From NCBI GenBank assembly GCA_036245805.1, contig BTRK01000004.1, positions 15,872,001-15,936,000 of the forward strand: DNA of 64,000 nt. Reading direction: 5' to 3'. Shown piece after piece: positions 38,226 to 49,733 of this stretch. This stretch comes from Pristionchus mayeri. Taxonomy: Eukaryota > Nematoda > Chromadorea > Rhabditida > Neodiplogasteridae. Position 1 is the first letter of the stretch; the number at the start of each line of letters is the position of its first letter. A program made the position numbers and the translations under genes. Under the pieces are notes generated by a model. It did not search any database and was not told the DNA's origin. It saw only the letters and a list, made by a program, of their open reading frames with translations.

Positions 38226-38707
38226 ACGTAAATAAAGTGTTCGGAGAAACGGGTATTTGATCGTGATCAGAACAGTCCGGCAATGACTGCAACAATCATA
38301 AAGCTCGTTGAGACTTAATTTTACACCTTCTATTTTGAAATGCTGTATTCATATTCATTGAAAATTCAACGTGGCTGATCATTGATATTTGCCCTACAAG
38401 AGCGGTGATCACACATTGCGTGTTTGTTTTCGTTCCCGGGCCGTGTTTTGTATTAGATTTTATTTCGCACGTCCCAATCAGCATTTTTCCAATTTTTTGC
38501 CACAAGGGTAGCACTCCATGTTCTCAATGCACTACCAGCCCAATCAACTTGTTTCACTTTTATCATTTATTAAAGACATTGCCTATTCGCGGCGAATTGC
38601 TTCAATATAATTTATGTAAAAAATAACTTTCTCTCTTTCTCTGCACTCTCTCATTTCTCATCTATCTTTCCATGAAGTCATGTAAGAATCCCCTTCTCCC
38701 TTCAGCG

Positions 38708-41700
38708 ATGCTCTTCAACTGCCTTGTCTGTGGGCGACTCTCGGGAGCGACCAACCTGGGCATGAATGCCTGCCGCGCCTGCACCGCCTTCTATCGGTTA
38801 GCGCTTAATTATTTGTATAATTAGCGGACAATTAGTACTATTATTAATGTAAACTGCTGAAGTGATGCATACTAATCGGCATTGTTCAGGCGACAACGGC
38901 AGAACGCACACACTTATAAGTGTGCCAATGGCAATCTGTGCACGACGGACATTGAAAGCCAGTTATTAACTCGTACATGATACAGATACTCTGAATGCTT
39001 ATTATGTATCACGCTTTCCCGCATATCCGTTAGCCGCAATAACCTCTTTGAAAACAAAACATGAACGAAAAAGGAAAACAAAGGAAAGGAAAACCAAAGG
39101 AAAACATGAACGGAACAAAACGTAATCAGTTTGACAAAGAGCGCATATCCATCAATAACCTCCAACAGTTGTATGTTACGAAATGCTTTGCAGAGAGCGT
39201 GCTATCATGTCGCAAATGTCGTCTGTCCCGATTCGAGGTCGTTATCAGATCGGGGAACATCGATGACGACGCCCTCCTCTCACCCTCTTCAGACGCATTT
39301 CTGATCGAGAATAGGAAGCCGATCGAGTTCGAAAGAGAGCTCCACTGTCTAATGTGCGAGTGATCAAGTGATGGGAATACACCAGTTATTTTAGTGCCAA
39401 CTCACGTAGAAACACGATCAGGTCCATCATCGATTCGATTCGAGTGAATCACGAGTAAGTCAATGTCCTTAAAATGTATTTATGCCAAAGTATATAATCG
39501 TAAAAAAATCGTTCGGTGTTCTCTCACAGGACAGAGCACAATAAAGAAAGCAATGTCTTACCCAGTAAATCCTACACTAAAACCTAAACTAAGAAGCCTA
39601 TCGCAGGGTTCTCAGCACAAATCGGCGTTCGGTGGAGTTAAATATTCGAGGAATTGAACTGGATCCAGAGGATGCGTGCACGGAGAACTATGTCAGTATC
39701 GACTTGTACGACGGTACAGTAGATACTCTCAAACAGGACTTTAAAAATCCCGTACAATGGAGTATCTCGGCACTCGCAGGAGTTGATTCCGAGCACGTAC
39801 CGATTGTTCAACGAGGCAACGAGAGCGCTCATTCCGGACCTTTGCCATTTCGTGTCTGCAATTTTTGCGGAGTTTGATGCTCTTCGCAACGAGGATAAGG
39901 TGAGCACATTTTCGCTTATTTAGACGCAATGTTCACTTGCATTGCTCAGTCACGTTCCTGAAGAGACAATTAATTAATTAGTCAATTAAAGAGTGGAGCA
40001 GAGTGAGCAATCACCTACTCGGGCACTTCTCTAGCTAATGATATAACCATTTAAATTTGTATTATTTTTACATTTAAACTTCTAATTAGTCAATCTTCTA
40101 ATTAGCAAAACTTCTAATTACCATATAAACTTCTAATTAGCAATGTCCTTGAGTGCCTGCTAATTCGCAACTACCACCGGTGCTTTCTCGTGATCGACTC
40201 AAAGCTGAGGTTGATCAGGCGATTCAAGCAGGGCGCCATGTTGTAGGATTATCGATTATTTTGTCGCAAGTACTTTTACAAATACAGGCAGTTGCCCACA
40301 TACACGACCTATTTCTCGCTCGACTCCTTGGATCAGTTTTTCCGTGACTGCCCGGACCAAAGTAATGTGAAAGCAGCCACAGAGTGAGTTGACTGTAATG
40401 CGCAATTCGAGTAATTGCCCCTCATTTCCCTTTAGACTTCGGCCGCTCGGCTCGTCTTGTAGCAATTCGGGTAATAGTCTCTTCATTTCTCACACTCTCT
40501 CACCACTAGACCGGTCGAGAGAGTGTGCGAAATGAAGATACTTTTCCCCGAATAGCGCGCTCTATCGTCTAGAGAGCGTGTAGAATAAAGCGACACTTAC
40601 CCGAATTTTGCACTCTAGCATCCTGAAAGGTCTCCACCAACTCGGTTGCAGCATGATCACCGAGTGTTTCTTGAAGCACGTTCCGGTCACAGAACGACAT
40701 TTCGAGCAGATCAAGCCGACAGACGACGAGTACATGGCACTGATCGGGCTGGCATTCTGGAGTGTGGGTGAGCGAGAGTTATTCAACCCGTATCTGCCGG
40801 AAACTAGCGATTCAGTTCGGAAACTGTTAAAAACGGATAATTTTTCGGGTACTGCATTGTGAGTCGAATGATTGTGAAGAATTAGAGCATTCGTGGAATG
40901 ATCCGAGCAAAACATTCAATATATCAGAGGTCTTCTGAGAGATTGCATGAAATCGAGACCCCCCTTTGACAAACTGTTCAAAATGCTTCAATCTGAATGC
41001 CCTTTTGGTGGTTGATGTACCTGAGGCCTAGTAACTTTCAATTAAGTCGGTGGGGCCGTAAATTTAAAACCGCCTAAAATCCGGCTCTGGAAATTTCGAA
41101 AATTCAAAAAATCATATATTCCTTCAAAGTTACGTAAAAAAGTCGATCAAAAAAGCAAAATGACCGTCCCGTCGAGTAGAATAATTTCGTTGTTGACGAT
41201 AACTCTGTAGAGAAACAATGAAATGCCGTAATTTACAAAAAAATTGTTTTGGAGGTTGAAAAAATGCATGTCCTGAAAAAAATATCACTTTTACCTGATA
41301 GATTATTTTAGATTCGAATTCTACGTCCTTTTCCACCCCGGGGAAAGTTGGTCTCGTAAAAATTGCGAACACACTTTTTTTTGTTTTTTTGCTGTTTACG
41401 TGCCGGATCTCGTATTTTTTGAGAAATGTTCACTATATTTTTGATTGTAGATACTGTTTGCTGCCTCCAATTGCCTCCAAATTTGGCACAGAAGTCAAAC
41501 TGGAGTATATACACGTGCCCAATTTTAAAATATGCAAAATTACAAAAATGGTGAAATTTCGATTTTTTCGGTCGAAATGGTCGAAAAAATCGAAATTTCA
41601 AAAATTTTGTAATTTTGCACATTTTGAATTTCTACACGGGAGTATAGTTCAGTATGACTTCTGGACCAAATTTGGAGGCAATTGGAGGCAGCAAACAAAC

Positions 41701-43282
41701 TGTTCAAAGTGCTTCAATCTGAATGCCCTTATGGCGGTTGATGTGACTGGGGCATAGTAACTTTCAGTTAAGTCGGTGGGGCCGTAAATTCAAAACTGCA
41801 TACAATCCGGCTCTGGATATTTCGAAAGTTCAAAAAATCATATTTTTCTTCAAAGTTACGTAAAAAAGTCGATCAAAAAAGCAAAATGACCGCCTCGTCG
41901 AGTAGAATAATTTCGATGTTGACGATAAATCTGTAGAAAAACAATGAAATGCCGTAATTTACAAAAAAATGTTTTGGAGGTCGAAAAAATGCATAATGCA
42001 TGTCCTGAAAAAAATTATCACTTTTACCTGTGAGATCATTTCAGATTCGAATTCTACGTCCTTTTTTACCCCGGAAAAGTTGGTCTCGTAAAAATTGCGA
42101 ACACACTTTTTTTGCTTTTTTGCTGTTTACGTGCAGGATCTCCTGTTTTTTAAGACATGTTCATGATATTTTTGATTGTAGATACTGTTTGCTGCCTCCA
42201 ATTGCCTCCAAATTTGGTCCAGAAGTCATACTGAACTATACTCCCGTGTAGAAATTCAAAATGTGCAAAATTTCAACAATTTTGTAATTTTGCATATTTT
42301 AAAATTGGGCACGTGTATATACTCCAGTTTGACTTCTGTGCCAAATTTGGAGGCAATTGGAGGCAGCAAACAGTATCTACAATCAAAAATATAGTGAACA
42401 TTTCTCAAAAAATACGAGATCCGGCACGTAAACAGCAAAAAAACAAAAAAAAGTGTGTTCGCAATTTTTACGAAACCAACTTTCCCCGGGGTGGAAAAGG
42501 ACGTAGAATTCGAATCTAAAATAATCTATCAGGTAAAAGTGATATTTTTTTCAGGACATGCATTTTTTCAACCTCCAAAACAATTTTTTTGTAAATTACG
42601 GCATTTCATTGTTTCTCTACAGAGTTATCGTCAACAACGAAATTATTCTACTCGACGGGACGGTCATTTTGCTTTTTCGATCGACTTTTTTACGTAACTT
42701 TGAAGAAAAATATGATTTTTTGAACTTTCGAAATTTCCAGAGCCGGATTGTATGCAGTTTTGAATTTACGGCCCCACCGACTTAACTGAAAGTTACTATG
42801 CCCCAGTCACATCAACCGCCATAAGGGCATTCAGATTGAAGCACTTTGAACAGTTTGTCAAATGCCACCTGCGATCTCTCAGAAGACCTCTCATATTACT
42901 AGAAATGAAGAGAGTCCCATCAGCTTTCCGCGATTTTAGACCTTTCAAAATGAAGGTTCGCAGAAAACCTGGAGCTAAGCGACGATACATTGTTGCTGGC
43001 CGCTCGATATCGAACGGAGATAATCGCTGAGTTGATGGCTCAATATCGAAGCACGATCGGACACGAAAAGGCAGCAACTCGGATCGGACAGCTATTGTGC
43101 CTGCTCCAGGATCTTAGGGTACGCTTACTCTTCCTTATACAAGAACTCAGCTTTATGTATTAAACGCGGTAGTTCGCATTCATTTTCAGAGAGCTGAGAT
43201 GAGTCTGAACGCTGACGGTGAAATGTTCCGCATGTTGGGAGCGTATGACGACGACACCGTCACTTACATGCTGCAAGTGTGA
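38708..43282 (+). CDS. Supplementary nuclear hormone receptor, type B copy 1
   Basis: Eleven exons: 38708-38796, 38890-38972, 39194-39353, 39410-39454, 39607-39691, 39780-39899, 40154-40239, 40288-40383, 40619-40767, 42964-43118, 43190-43282; 386 residues, every phase consistent. DNA-binding domain: CLVCGRLSGATNLGMNAC, CRACTAFYRR, CANGNLC, CRKCRLSRFEVVIRSG; the loop before the seventh cysteine is 15 residues, longer than the usual 9. Ligand-binding domain: ELIPSTYRLFNEATRALI, LLIRNYHRCFLVIDSKLR, TYTTYFSLDSLDQFF, MALIGLAFWSVG, LLAARYRTEIIAEL, and C-terminal DDDTVTYMLQV. Stop TGA at 43280-43282, AATAAA at 43291. Intron 9 (2.2 kb) contains a composite fold-back but splicing signals are intact. 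An AG acceptor directly precedes the ATG, so trans-splicing or an upstream exon is possible. Confidence 0.9.
40478..40548. repeat. Short TCTCTC hairpin
   Basis: TCTTCATTTCTCACACTCTC pairs with GAGAGTGTGCGAAATGAAGA around a centre CACCACTAGACCGGTC. Lies in intron 8 of type-B copy 1. Similar hairpins occur at about 9,270-9,330, 19,341-19,415, 20,285-20,345, 52,190-52,255 and 61,840-61,905. Confidence 0.75.
40918..42898. repeat. 2-kb composite fold-back inside an NHR intron
   Basis: Outer ends AGAGGTCTTCTGAGAGAT and ATCTCTCAGAAGACCTCT. Inside are three copies of one roughly 540-bp block: 40,970-41,510 and 41,700-42,215 in direct orientation, and 42,295-42,855 inverted. Between blocks are two smaller hairpins built on TTTGCTGCCTCCAATTGCC and GGCAATTGGAGGCAGCAAA. 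All long open frames here come from the repeat and are shared between arms. Confidence 0.85.
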
Positions 43283-44153
43283 CCATGTGCAATAAAAAAA
43301 ATTCCGTCTATGAGCAAGGACATACAACAAATTCAATTAAGACATTTATGCTACTATTTGTGTTGTAAATTGAGGAGGTGTGATAATGTGAGAAAAAAAT
43401 GTTAATTTTGTTTTCGTGAAACAAAATTGCAACCGTTGGAATTTTTCGGATCCCGGCCAAAATTTCCCCGGAGCTTTGCTCTGGAGCTTATATCGCATTT
43501 ACTGTGTTTGCTCTTGCATTTTCATTTTCTTTGTTTGTTTGTACGGAAAGTGACCTACAGTAGACATTTCGATTAAACTTTATAGCTTTTTTATAATCGA
43601 TTATAAGCTCGTTCGCATGCAAAGATTCGATGTTGTTTGATTCCTTACTATCGGATCGGTCTTACACTCACTTCGCACTCTTGGACGGAACAAAACAACG
43701 ATGTTATCATCCAGTGTGTCCGGTAGGAATGGACATCAAGAGTCATCATCGGAATTCACTCAGTGTTCAATTGTCGATCCGAAATGACAATTGTTGTTTG
43801 TATTCGATTTCCCTTGTAGTCGAATATTTTTATGTAATTCGGAAGTCACTTTTCCAATTCGTTCAATGCGAGGACTACGTTTTCACATACATCAACACGC
43901 CAAATCCGTGCAATTGAGGAGTAGTCCCTGGTGTCCAATAGTGCAATTTTCCACCTTGTTTTTCTCCTCTTTCCGATCTCTCCTTATTGTGGCGTACGTT
44001 AGGATCGATCGGCATTTGACACTTCACAATATGCCGCTAATTTACCCCTTTCGCTTATTTTGTGATCTTTCTTTTGCTACTAACTCTTTTATAAGAGTTT
44101 CACATTTTTGGATATTCATAAGAATGATTTCTTAAAATCGTTCACTGTCAAAA
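43283..44153. other. Intergenic between type-B copies 1 and 2
   Basis: Begins with the AATAAA polyadenylation signal of copy 1 (43291-43296). The remaining 850 bp hold only unsupported short open frames; presumed promoter of copy 2. Confidence 0.5.
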
Positions 44154-47100
44154 ATGGCTCAGACTTTTGAAATGCCCGTCGCCTGTCTCGTCTGTGGTCG
44201 GCCGACTGCCTCTATTAGCATGGGCATGGACGCTTGCCGGGCGTGCACCACATTCTACCGGTGAGCAGACCTGGAATTATCGATGAACCTGGGGAATGTA
44301 TATGTTTGTTCATTGTTTGTTTTCCACCTTGTTTCTTTCTTCTTGTTCTTCACTGCTTATCTCTGCGCACGTGAGTCTGATCGTCATTAAACACATTGTT
44401 GTTCTTCAGAGAAACGTGGTCCGAGAGACTTCAGGAACCCAAGTCCCTTTTGACGTGATTAAATCTTAATTTAGACGAAATCGAGCGCTCGCACACACCC
44501 TGAAATTCTCCCACGACAATGGTTGCTTCACGAACTTTGAACGTTTGTTCTTTTCGACTTTTATGTAGACAACATATGAAAAACATTTGCATAATCTTGA
44601 AATCGTCGATTCGCAAACAAAAAAAAGTTGCTTGTTTGCAGAGAACATCTTCCCGTGCCGAAAGTGCCGCCTTTCTCGATTCGAGACTGTGATCAGGGCG
44701 GGAAACAAGGGTGGCGATGCACTGCTATCGCCCTCTTCAGAGCTATTTATAAACGAGAATCGGAAGCCCATCGAATTCGAGCGGACGATGCAGGAGATCG
44801 TGTAACTTTATATTGCTTCGAAAACCTCTCGAACATATTTGTTGTTTCAGTGAGAAATCGCGTGTGATCCCAGAAAAGTATATCATCGACACAATTCGAA
44901 CTAATCACGAGTAGGTTGCTCAAAACTTTGATTATTTTTGTAATTATTGCACATGTTGTATGGGTGAAAAAAAGATTTGCGTATTTCTAAGATTGCTCTG
45001 TGCGAACAGGCGGACAGCAGAGCTAAAAATGCGAGGAATTGAATTGGATCAGCATGAGGCGAGAAAGGAGAATTATGTGCGCTATTTGTATCATAAAATT
45101 CATGAATTATAATTTTTTTAAATACAATCATTTAAGGAGCTGATTCCAAGCACATATCTAATCATGAACGAGTCATTCAAGATAATGATCGCAGGCCTCT
45201 TAGATTTCATTCCATCACATTTCCCGAATTTACCAAGCTGTCAAACACAGATAAGGTTGTGAAATTTGTTTATAACTTCGAAAAAGAAGTTTAATTTTGT
45301 TATTTTTAGTGGTTGCTAATTCGCAACTACCATCGAACGTTCTTCTTGATTGACGCTACCTTAAGAATTTGGAGAAAATTCAAAGGAAAATTTAACTTGT
45401 TCGTTTCAATCCGAGTATTCAATCATGCAAGTACGATTTTCAGTTTGTTCGCGTCCTACACAACGTATTTCTCACTAGAAACAGTCGCAAGTTTCTTCAC
45501 AGACTGTCCGGACAAGTCCAATTTCATTGCTGCTACGGAGTCAGTTTGTCATGATTCAGTACACTTCAAATTAGATATAATAATCGAAATTGGCATGCAA
45601 AGTGCAACAATTCCAGGACGTTAAAAGGCGTCTTCCTCGAGCACTTTCCCAGTCTGAGCAAGCAATTCCGAGAACTGGACCCAAACGAAGACGAATTTCT
45701 CGCCCTACTGGGTCTGGCGTTCTGGAGCGTCGGTGCGTAATATTATTGTATTAGGTTGAGTAGAAAGTTCTGTCGCATTTTGAGGACCCATTTCAATACT
45801 TTCGTTCTCTTTTCTTTGTCAAAAGCAGAATCCCTATTTTTCAAGTTAATGAGGTATGCGAGGGGACACTTTAGATATGATCTACATTTGGTAATCGCTG
45901 TCTGTCTAAACGAGTTAAATCTAAAAGTTCGTCAACGAGGGTTCATGTTTTCATGACACAATGATGTTCTTATTAATTTCTACCTTGACAACAAAGGTAG
46001 GTACACATTAATTAGGGCATCCATATCAGGGACTTGTCCATTCTCTATCGATGTGCGAACTTGGCTCGATACAGTCATCAATAATTGGTTTAATCAAATT
46101 GATTAGATTCTGTCTGATGAACCTACATCGTCAGTCGTTAAGCGCCCTCTTTTAGAAGCAGGCAATAGCCTCAATCCCACTATGCGCAATCTCAACATCA
46201 ATATTCGGGGTATCTATTCCATCATAAACCATGGGATTTAGTTGCTCCGAAGCGTGTGAAAATATAGAAAATATTTTCATGGCTGAAACAGGGATTCTCG
46301 CAATATCACAATGATGAATGTGTTTCTGACTTTGTCCCTTATCCGAGGCTGTTCCATTTGCCTAGGCAATGTTACTGCATGGGATGATTGATAAGTGGAG
46401 AGCGCAAAAAATTAGCACATTTAATCACGTGATCTTACATCATGGTAGGCAGGATAACATTCCAAAGGCAATTTTCGCAGTCTAAAAATTCCATTATTTT
46501 TAAAAAAATAAGTCAAAAATCCATTGATTCAAACTTGCCCAAAACTTTGTGCATGGATATAATGGTTATTGTCAATGTTCACTGCTGACATAATTTCAAG
46601 GTCCATCTCGAAAGTACCCATCCGGGAGGTGAAATTTTCTACCTCTCACCCCACATGGCTTGCGCCGTCCCTATAAAAGCTTCACTTTCTGGGAAGGCCT
46701 GTTGTTAATGATAACTTCTAATGCACTTATTTTATTCATTGGTCATTGCACATTTCAATTATCACTTGTTCGCAGCCATGTCTAACTTCTAAGATGGACG
46801 GCAAGTCAAAGATCACGAGTCATTGAAATGCAAATAATGAACTTTTTCGAACCACAGATGCCAAAATATTGCCAGTGAGATGCCCGTAACACCATTAATT
46901 TATAGAATATCTAGATTATGCACCCGTTTGAGCAATAGTAGTAAGCAAACGTTTAAATATCAAAAATACGACAAAACTTTATACTCAACCTGATACTAGG
47001 GCAAATGTAAAGTATTGTGTTGCCTTTGAAAGGTGACATGACGCAATAGTTTCGTTTGAGTGCCAATATTATTGAGATTTTCAGAAAAATATGACAATAT

Positions 47101-47694
47101 GACGTAAACATATCTTGAGATTCCTAACGAATTCAATGTGGAATCGTGATTGTACACTATTCCTTTAATTTCGTAGCTCATATTGCAGAAAACGTGGATC
47201 TCGACGATGATTTGCTCTTGTTGGCTGCTCGATATCGGACTGAGATCATCGCTGAGCTAACGGATCTCTACCGACGAAGCGCCAGAGACAGTGAGAGCGT
47301 GGCGAGTAGAATCGGGCTGCTACTGTGTCTGCTCCAGGATCTTAGAGTTCGTTTTTTCGCGCTTTTTTATAAAACGTGAAGCATGTAACAATATCAGGGG
47401 AGGAGGCAGCCATGTCTAAGAAACAAGCAAAGGCATCTTTTATTCCCAAATACACGTTCCCCCGTGTAAAAACTGTAACAGTATCGTGCTTCGCATTTGG
47501 GTGTACATGTTTTTTTTTGTTTGGGACAGCTCTGAACATTGAATGCTTAGTCAGGTTGGGCGCAAAAAATCAACTACATAACTTTGATTGGCTTGCTCCA
47601 GCGAGCCGAAATGAGTCTGAAGGCGGACAGCGAGGTCTTGCGAATGCTGGGGGCATTCGATGAGGACACGGTCACATACACCCTGCAAGTGTGA
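44154..47694 (+). CDS. Supplementary nuclear hormone receptor, type B copy 2, with 1-nt frameshift
   Basis: Eleven exons: 44154-44260, 44475-44542, 44642-44801, 44851-44910, 45010-45076, 45137-45255, 45310-45398, 45444-45539, 45617-45732, 47189-47346, 47602-47694; about 377 residues. DNA-binding domain: CLVCGRPTASISMGMDAC, CRACTTFYRR, then CRKCRLSRFETVIRAG. The fifth zinc cysteine is replaced by phenylalanine (TLKFSHDNGC where copy 1 has TYKCANGNLC). Exon 6 is 119 nt against 120 in three relatives; the missing base, near 45,218-45,225, shifts the frame so that an intended FPEFTKLSNTDK is not reached. Later exons are intact: LLIRNYHRTFFLIDATLR, SYTTYFSLETVASFF, LALLGLAFWSVG, LLAARYRTEIIAEL, DEDTVTYTLQV. 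Either a recent pseudogene or an assembly error in the TTTCCC context. Intron 9 holds a mariner-like element. Confidence 0.82.
45752..46992. mobile_element. Degenerate mariner-like element (about 1.24 kb)
   Basis: Left end TTAGGTTGAGTAGAAAGTTC; right end is the reverse complement of CAGGTTGAGTATAAAGTT. Same size class as the copies at 4.5 and 35.5 kb; no transposase frame. It fills most of intron 9 of type-B copy 2. Confidence 0.75.
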
Positions 47695-49733
47695 TTCGAT
47701 CTGCATCGTGTTGCATCTTCGGAATTGTATTGTATAATATTTTGCGCCATAAAACTGTCCCTGAAGTATTGCAAGTTCGATTCGACCAAGACATATTTCT
47801 TTCTAATTATATTATAGTGCATTTGTGCGGTAAACGGTCCGCAAGTATATTTTCAAGCCTGTCGTTTTTGAACTATTATTTGCTTCGAACTTTATCAATT
47901 CTCTCATACCTTTTTACATGATATTAGTACATGTGCGCTCTCCATAGCGCACCTATACTCATACATGATCAATCGATTCTACGGGAATGCCAGAGACTGA
48001 AATGCCACAAACTTGAAATTTGGCAGAGCCAATTTGATTGAATGGTACTCATTGCGCAATCATGATAGCGCCACAACAACACTATTTTCGTAATGTACTT
48101 TGAATGGCATTCTTATAGTCGGATCAGCCTTGAAACTGCCTGACCAGATAGGCAGGAATTCCATAGTTCTGAGTTCTTGAATATTGTGGAATTTCTTTCT
48201 TGGAGCTTCGCATTTCTGATGAGCGAGCTAGTGGTCTTAAATTTATCAGAAGTGGGCGAGCATATCACGTGGATGCTACCATTAAATAATTGTGGAGATT
48301 CACCATTTCATTCAAAAGCCTCATTTGGAATGATGGCAAAATCGAAATTTGGTGGCCGGTTTCGCTAATTTTGACTACGCCTGCTCTTCGAGACAGTCCG
48401 AAATTCCGTTTTCAAGTGTTTATCGGAAACATTGACCCATACTTAGTGACTTTTCAAAAATACACCGCTTGTATCACATTCGTTTTGTTTAAGCGACGGC
48501 TTGAACACACCACTCAAAATCCGGTCAATTTATCACTTTTTCGAAAAAAAAATTTTTCACTGCAGAACGAAGTGGAATTGATTCACATAAAACAGTTAAT
48601 TTATGTGCACCTATTGTCACTCAAATAATGCCAAAGTAGTCCTAAACAAAAGTGAACCACAAGCGAGTAAACTATAGAAAAGTGTTGGAGCGAATATGAT
48701 GAATCAACCTGATACATCAGTTATGGACACAAGGGATGGTAATTCGGTTCGATTAACGTAATTCAGTTCGGTTGTCCATTAACAAATGCACGTGCGCCGT
48801 GGAGATTTGGATTGTACACTATCCAAATCACTACAAAAACCGCAGCGATGCGCTCTTGATGCACTAAAAGAGGTTTGGATTATCCAAACCGAATGGATTA
48901 TCCGAAAACGAGAACGGATAGTTTGGATGATGCGTTTGACCTCGCGCGACGCTAAATGGGCAATCTGAATCCATTTGTTCATCCCTGGACACGCATCACT
49001 GGCACATTGTACTTTTGTTTTCATGTAACGGCATTTTCGGATTGTATACTATTGTGCGTAGTACCTGCAATAGGTCTTTAGTTATCTGATCATGTGACCT
49101 GAGTCATTTCCATATCATTGTTTGGTTATCGTCGACGCTATTTTGAATACAATGAACAGATATTGATAATTTTGATGTGTGAATCAGCTGTAAAAAGTGA
49201 CAAAAAAATAGTTGTTCCCTGTTCATTCGCGCATGTCTCGTTTCAATTATGATGAACACATTAATTTGTGCGCTCCATCAATTCACTTTCATTCACGTAA
49301 CCACAAATGCTCTAGTTTTGATGATTTCTGGTGGACGGTATCGTATTCAAGGGCTATATGGTGGTGAAAGTGGCAAACATTGGCGAGAAAACACACTACG
49401 CTACATGAATAGTCCTGTGCGTGCCTCTTCCTTGTTTTCCGTCGTATTACCGGTCATTCTTATTCATTCCTCAATAGTAATGAGTGGCACGGTAAAATCT
49501 ATTATTATTATTCGCCTTCCGTTCTATTAAAGTCGACGGTACTAGTTCGGATGAACATCGTCGGATGAAAACCAAAAGAAGTACCTTTCTACAAAATTTT
49601 CACAGTAGATTACTGCACTGTGAACAATTGAATACTGCAGAAGGGTACAATTTATGGTTCTCTTCCGGAATTTCGACGGTGATCATCCAACCTAGAGCCA
49701 TGCCGACTTTCGTCGTTGATGATTCGTTTAGAA
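47695..49733. other. 2-kb intergenic region between type-B copies 2 and 3
   Basis: No gene is supported. Near 48,703 is a lone CAACCTGATAC end like those of the mariner-type elements, without a convincing partner. Around 48,780-48,980 are short inverted GGATTATCCAAACCG-like pieces. Open frames at 48,290-48,628 and 49,249-49,530 show no family similarity I recognise. Confidence 0.45.

Noticed and set aside
41308..42697. Several long open frames (for example 41308-41622 minus, 41389-41757 plus, 42313-42519 plus)
   Set aside because: They are the same peptides read from opposite arms of the composite palindrome; no start context, splice pattern or family similarity.
43630..44135. Frames of about 95-114 codons between type-B copies 1 and 2
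   Set aside because: No splice-bounded structure, no paralogue in the window and no recognisable domain.
47551..48710. Fifth mariner-like element
   Set aside because: Only the right end (CAACCTGATAC near 48,703) is convincing; the candidate left end shares just a few bases and lies in an NHR intron.
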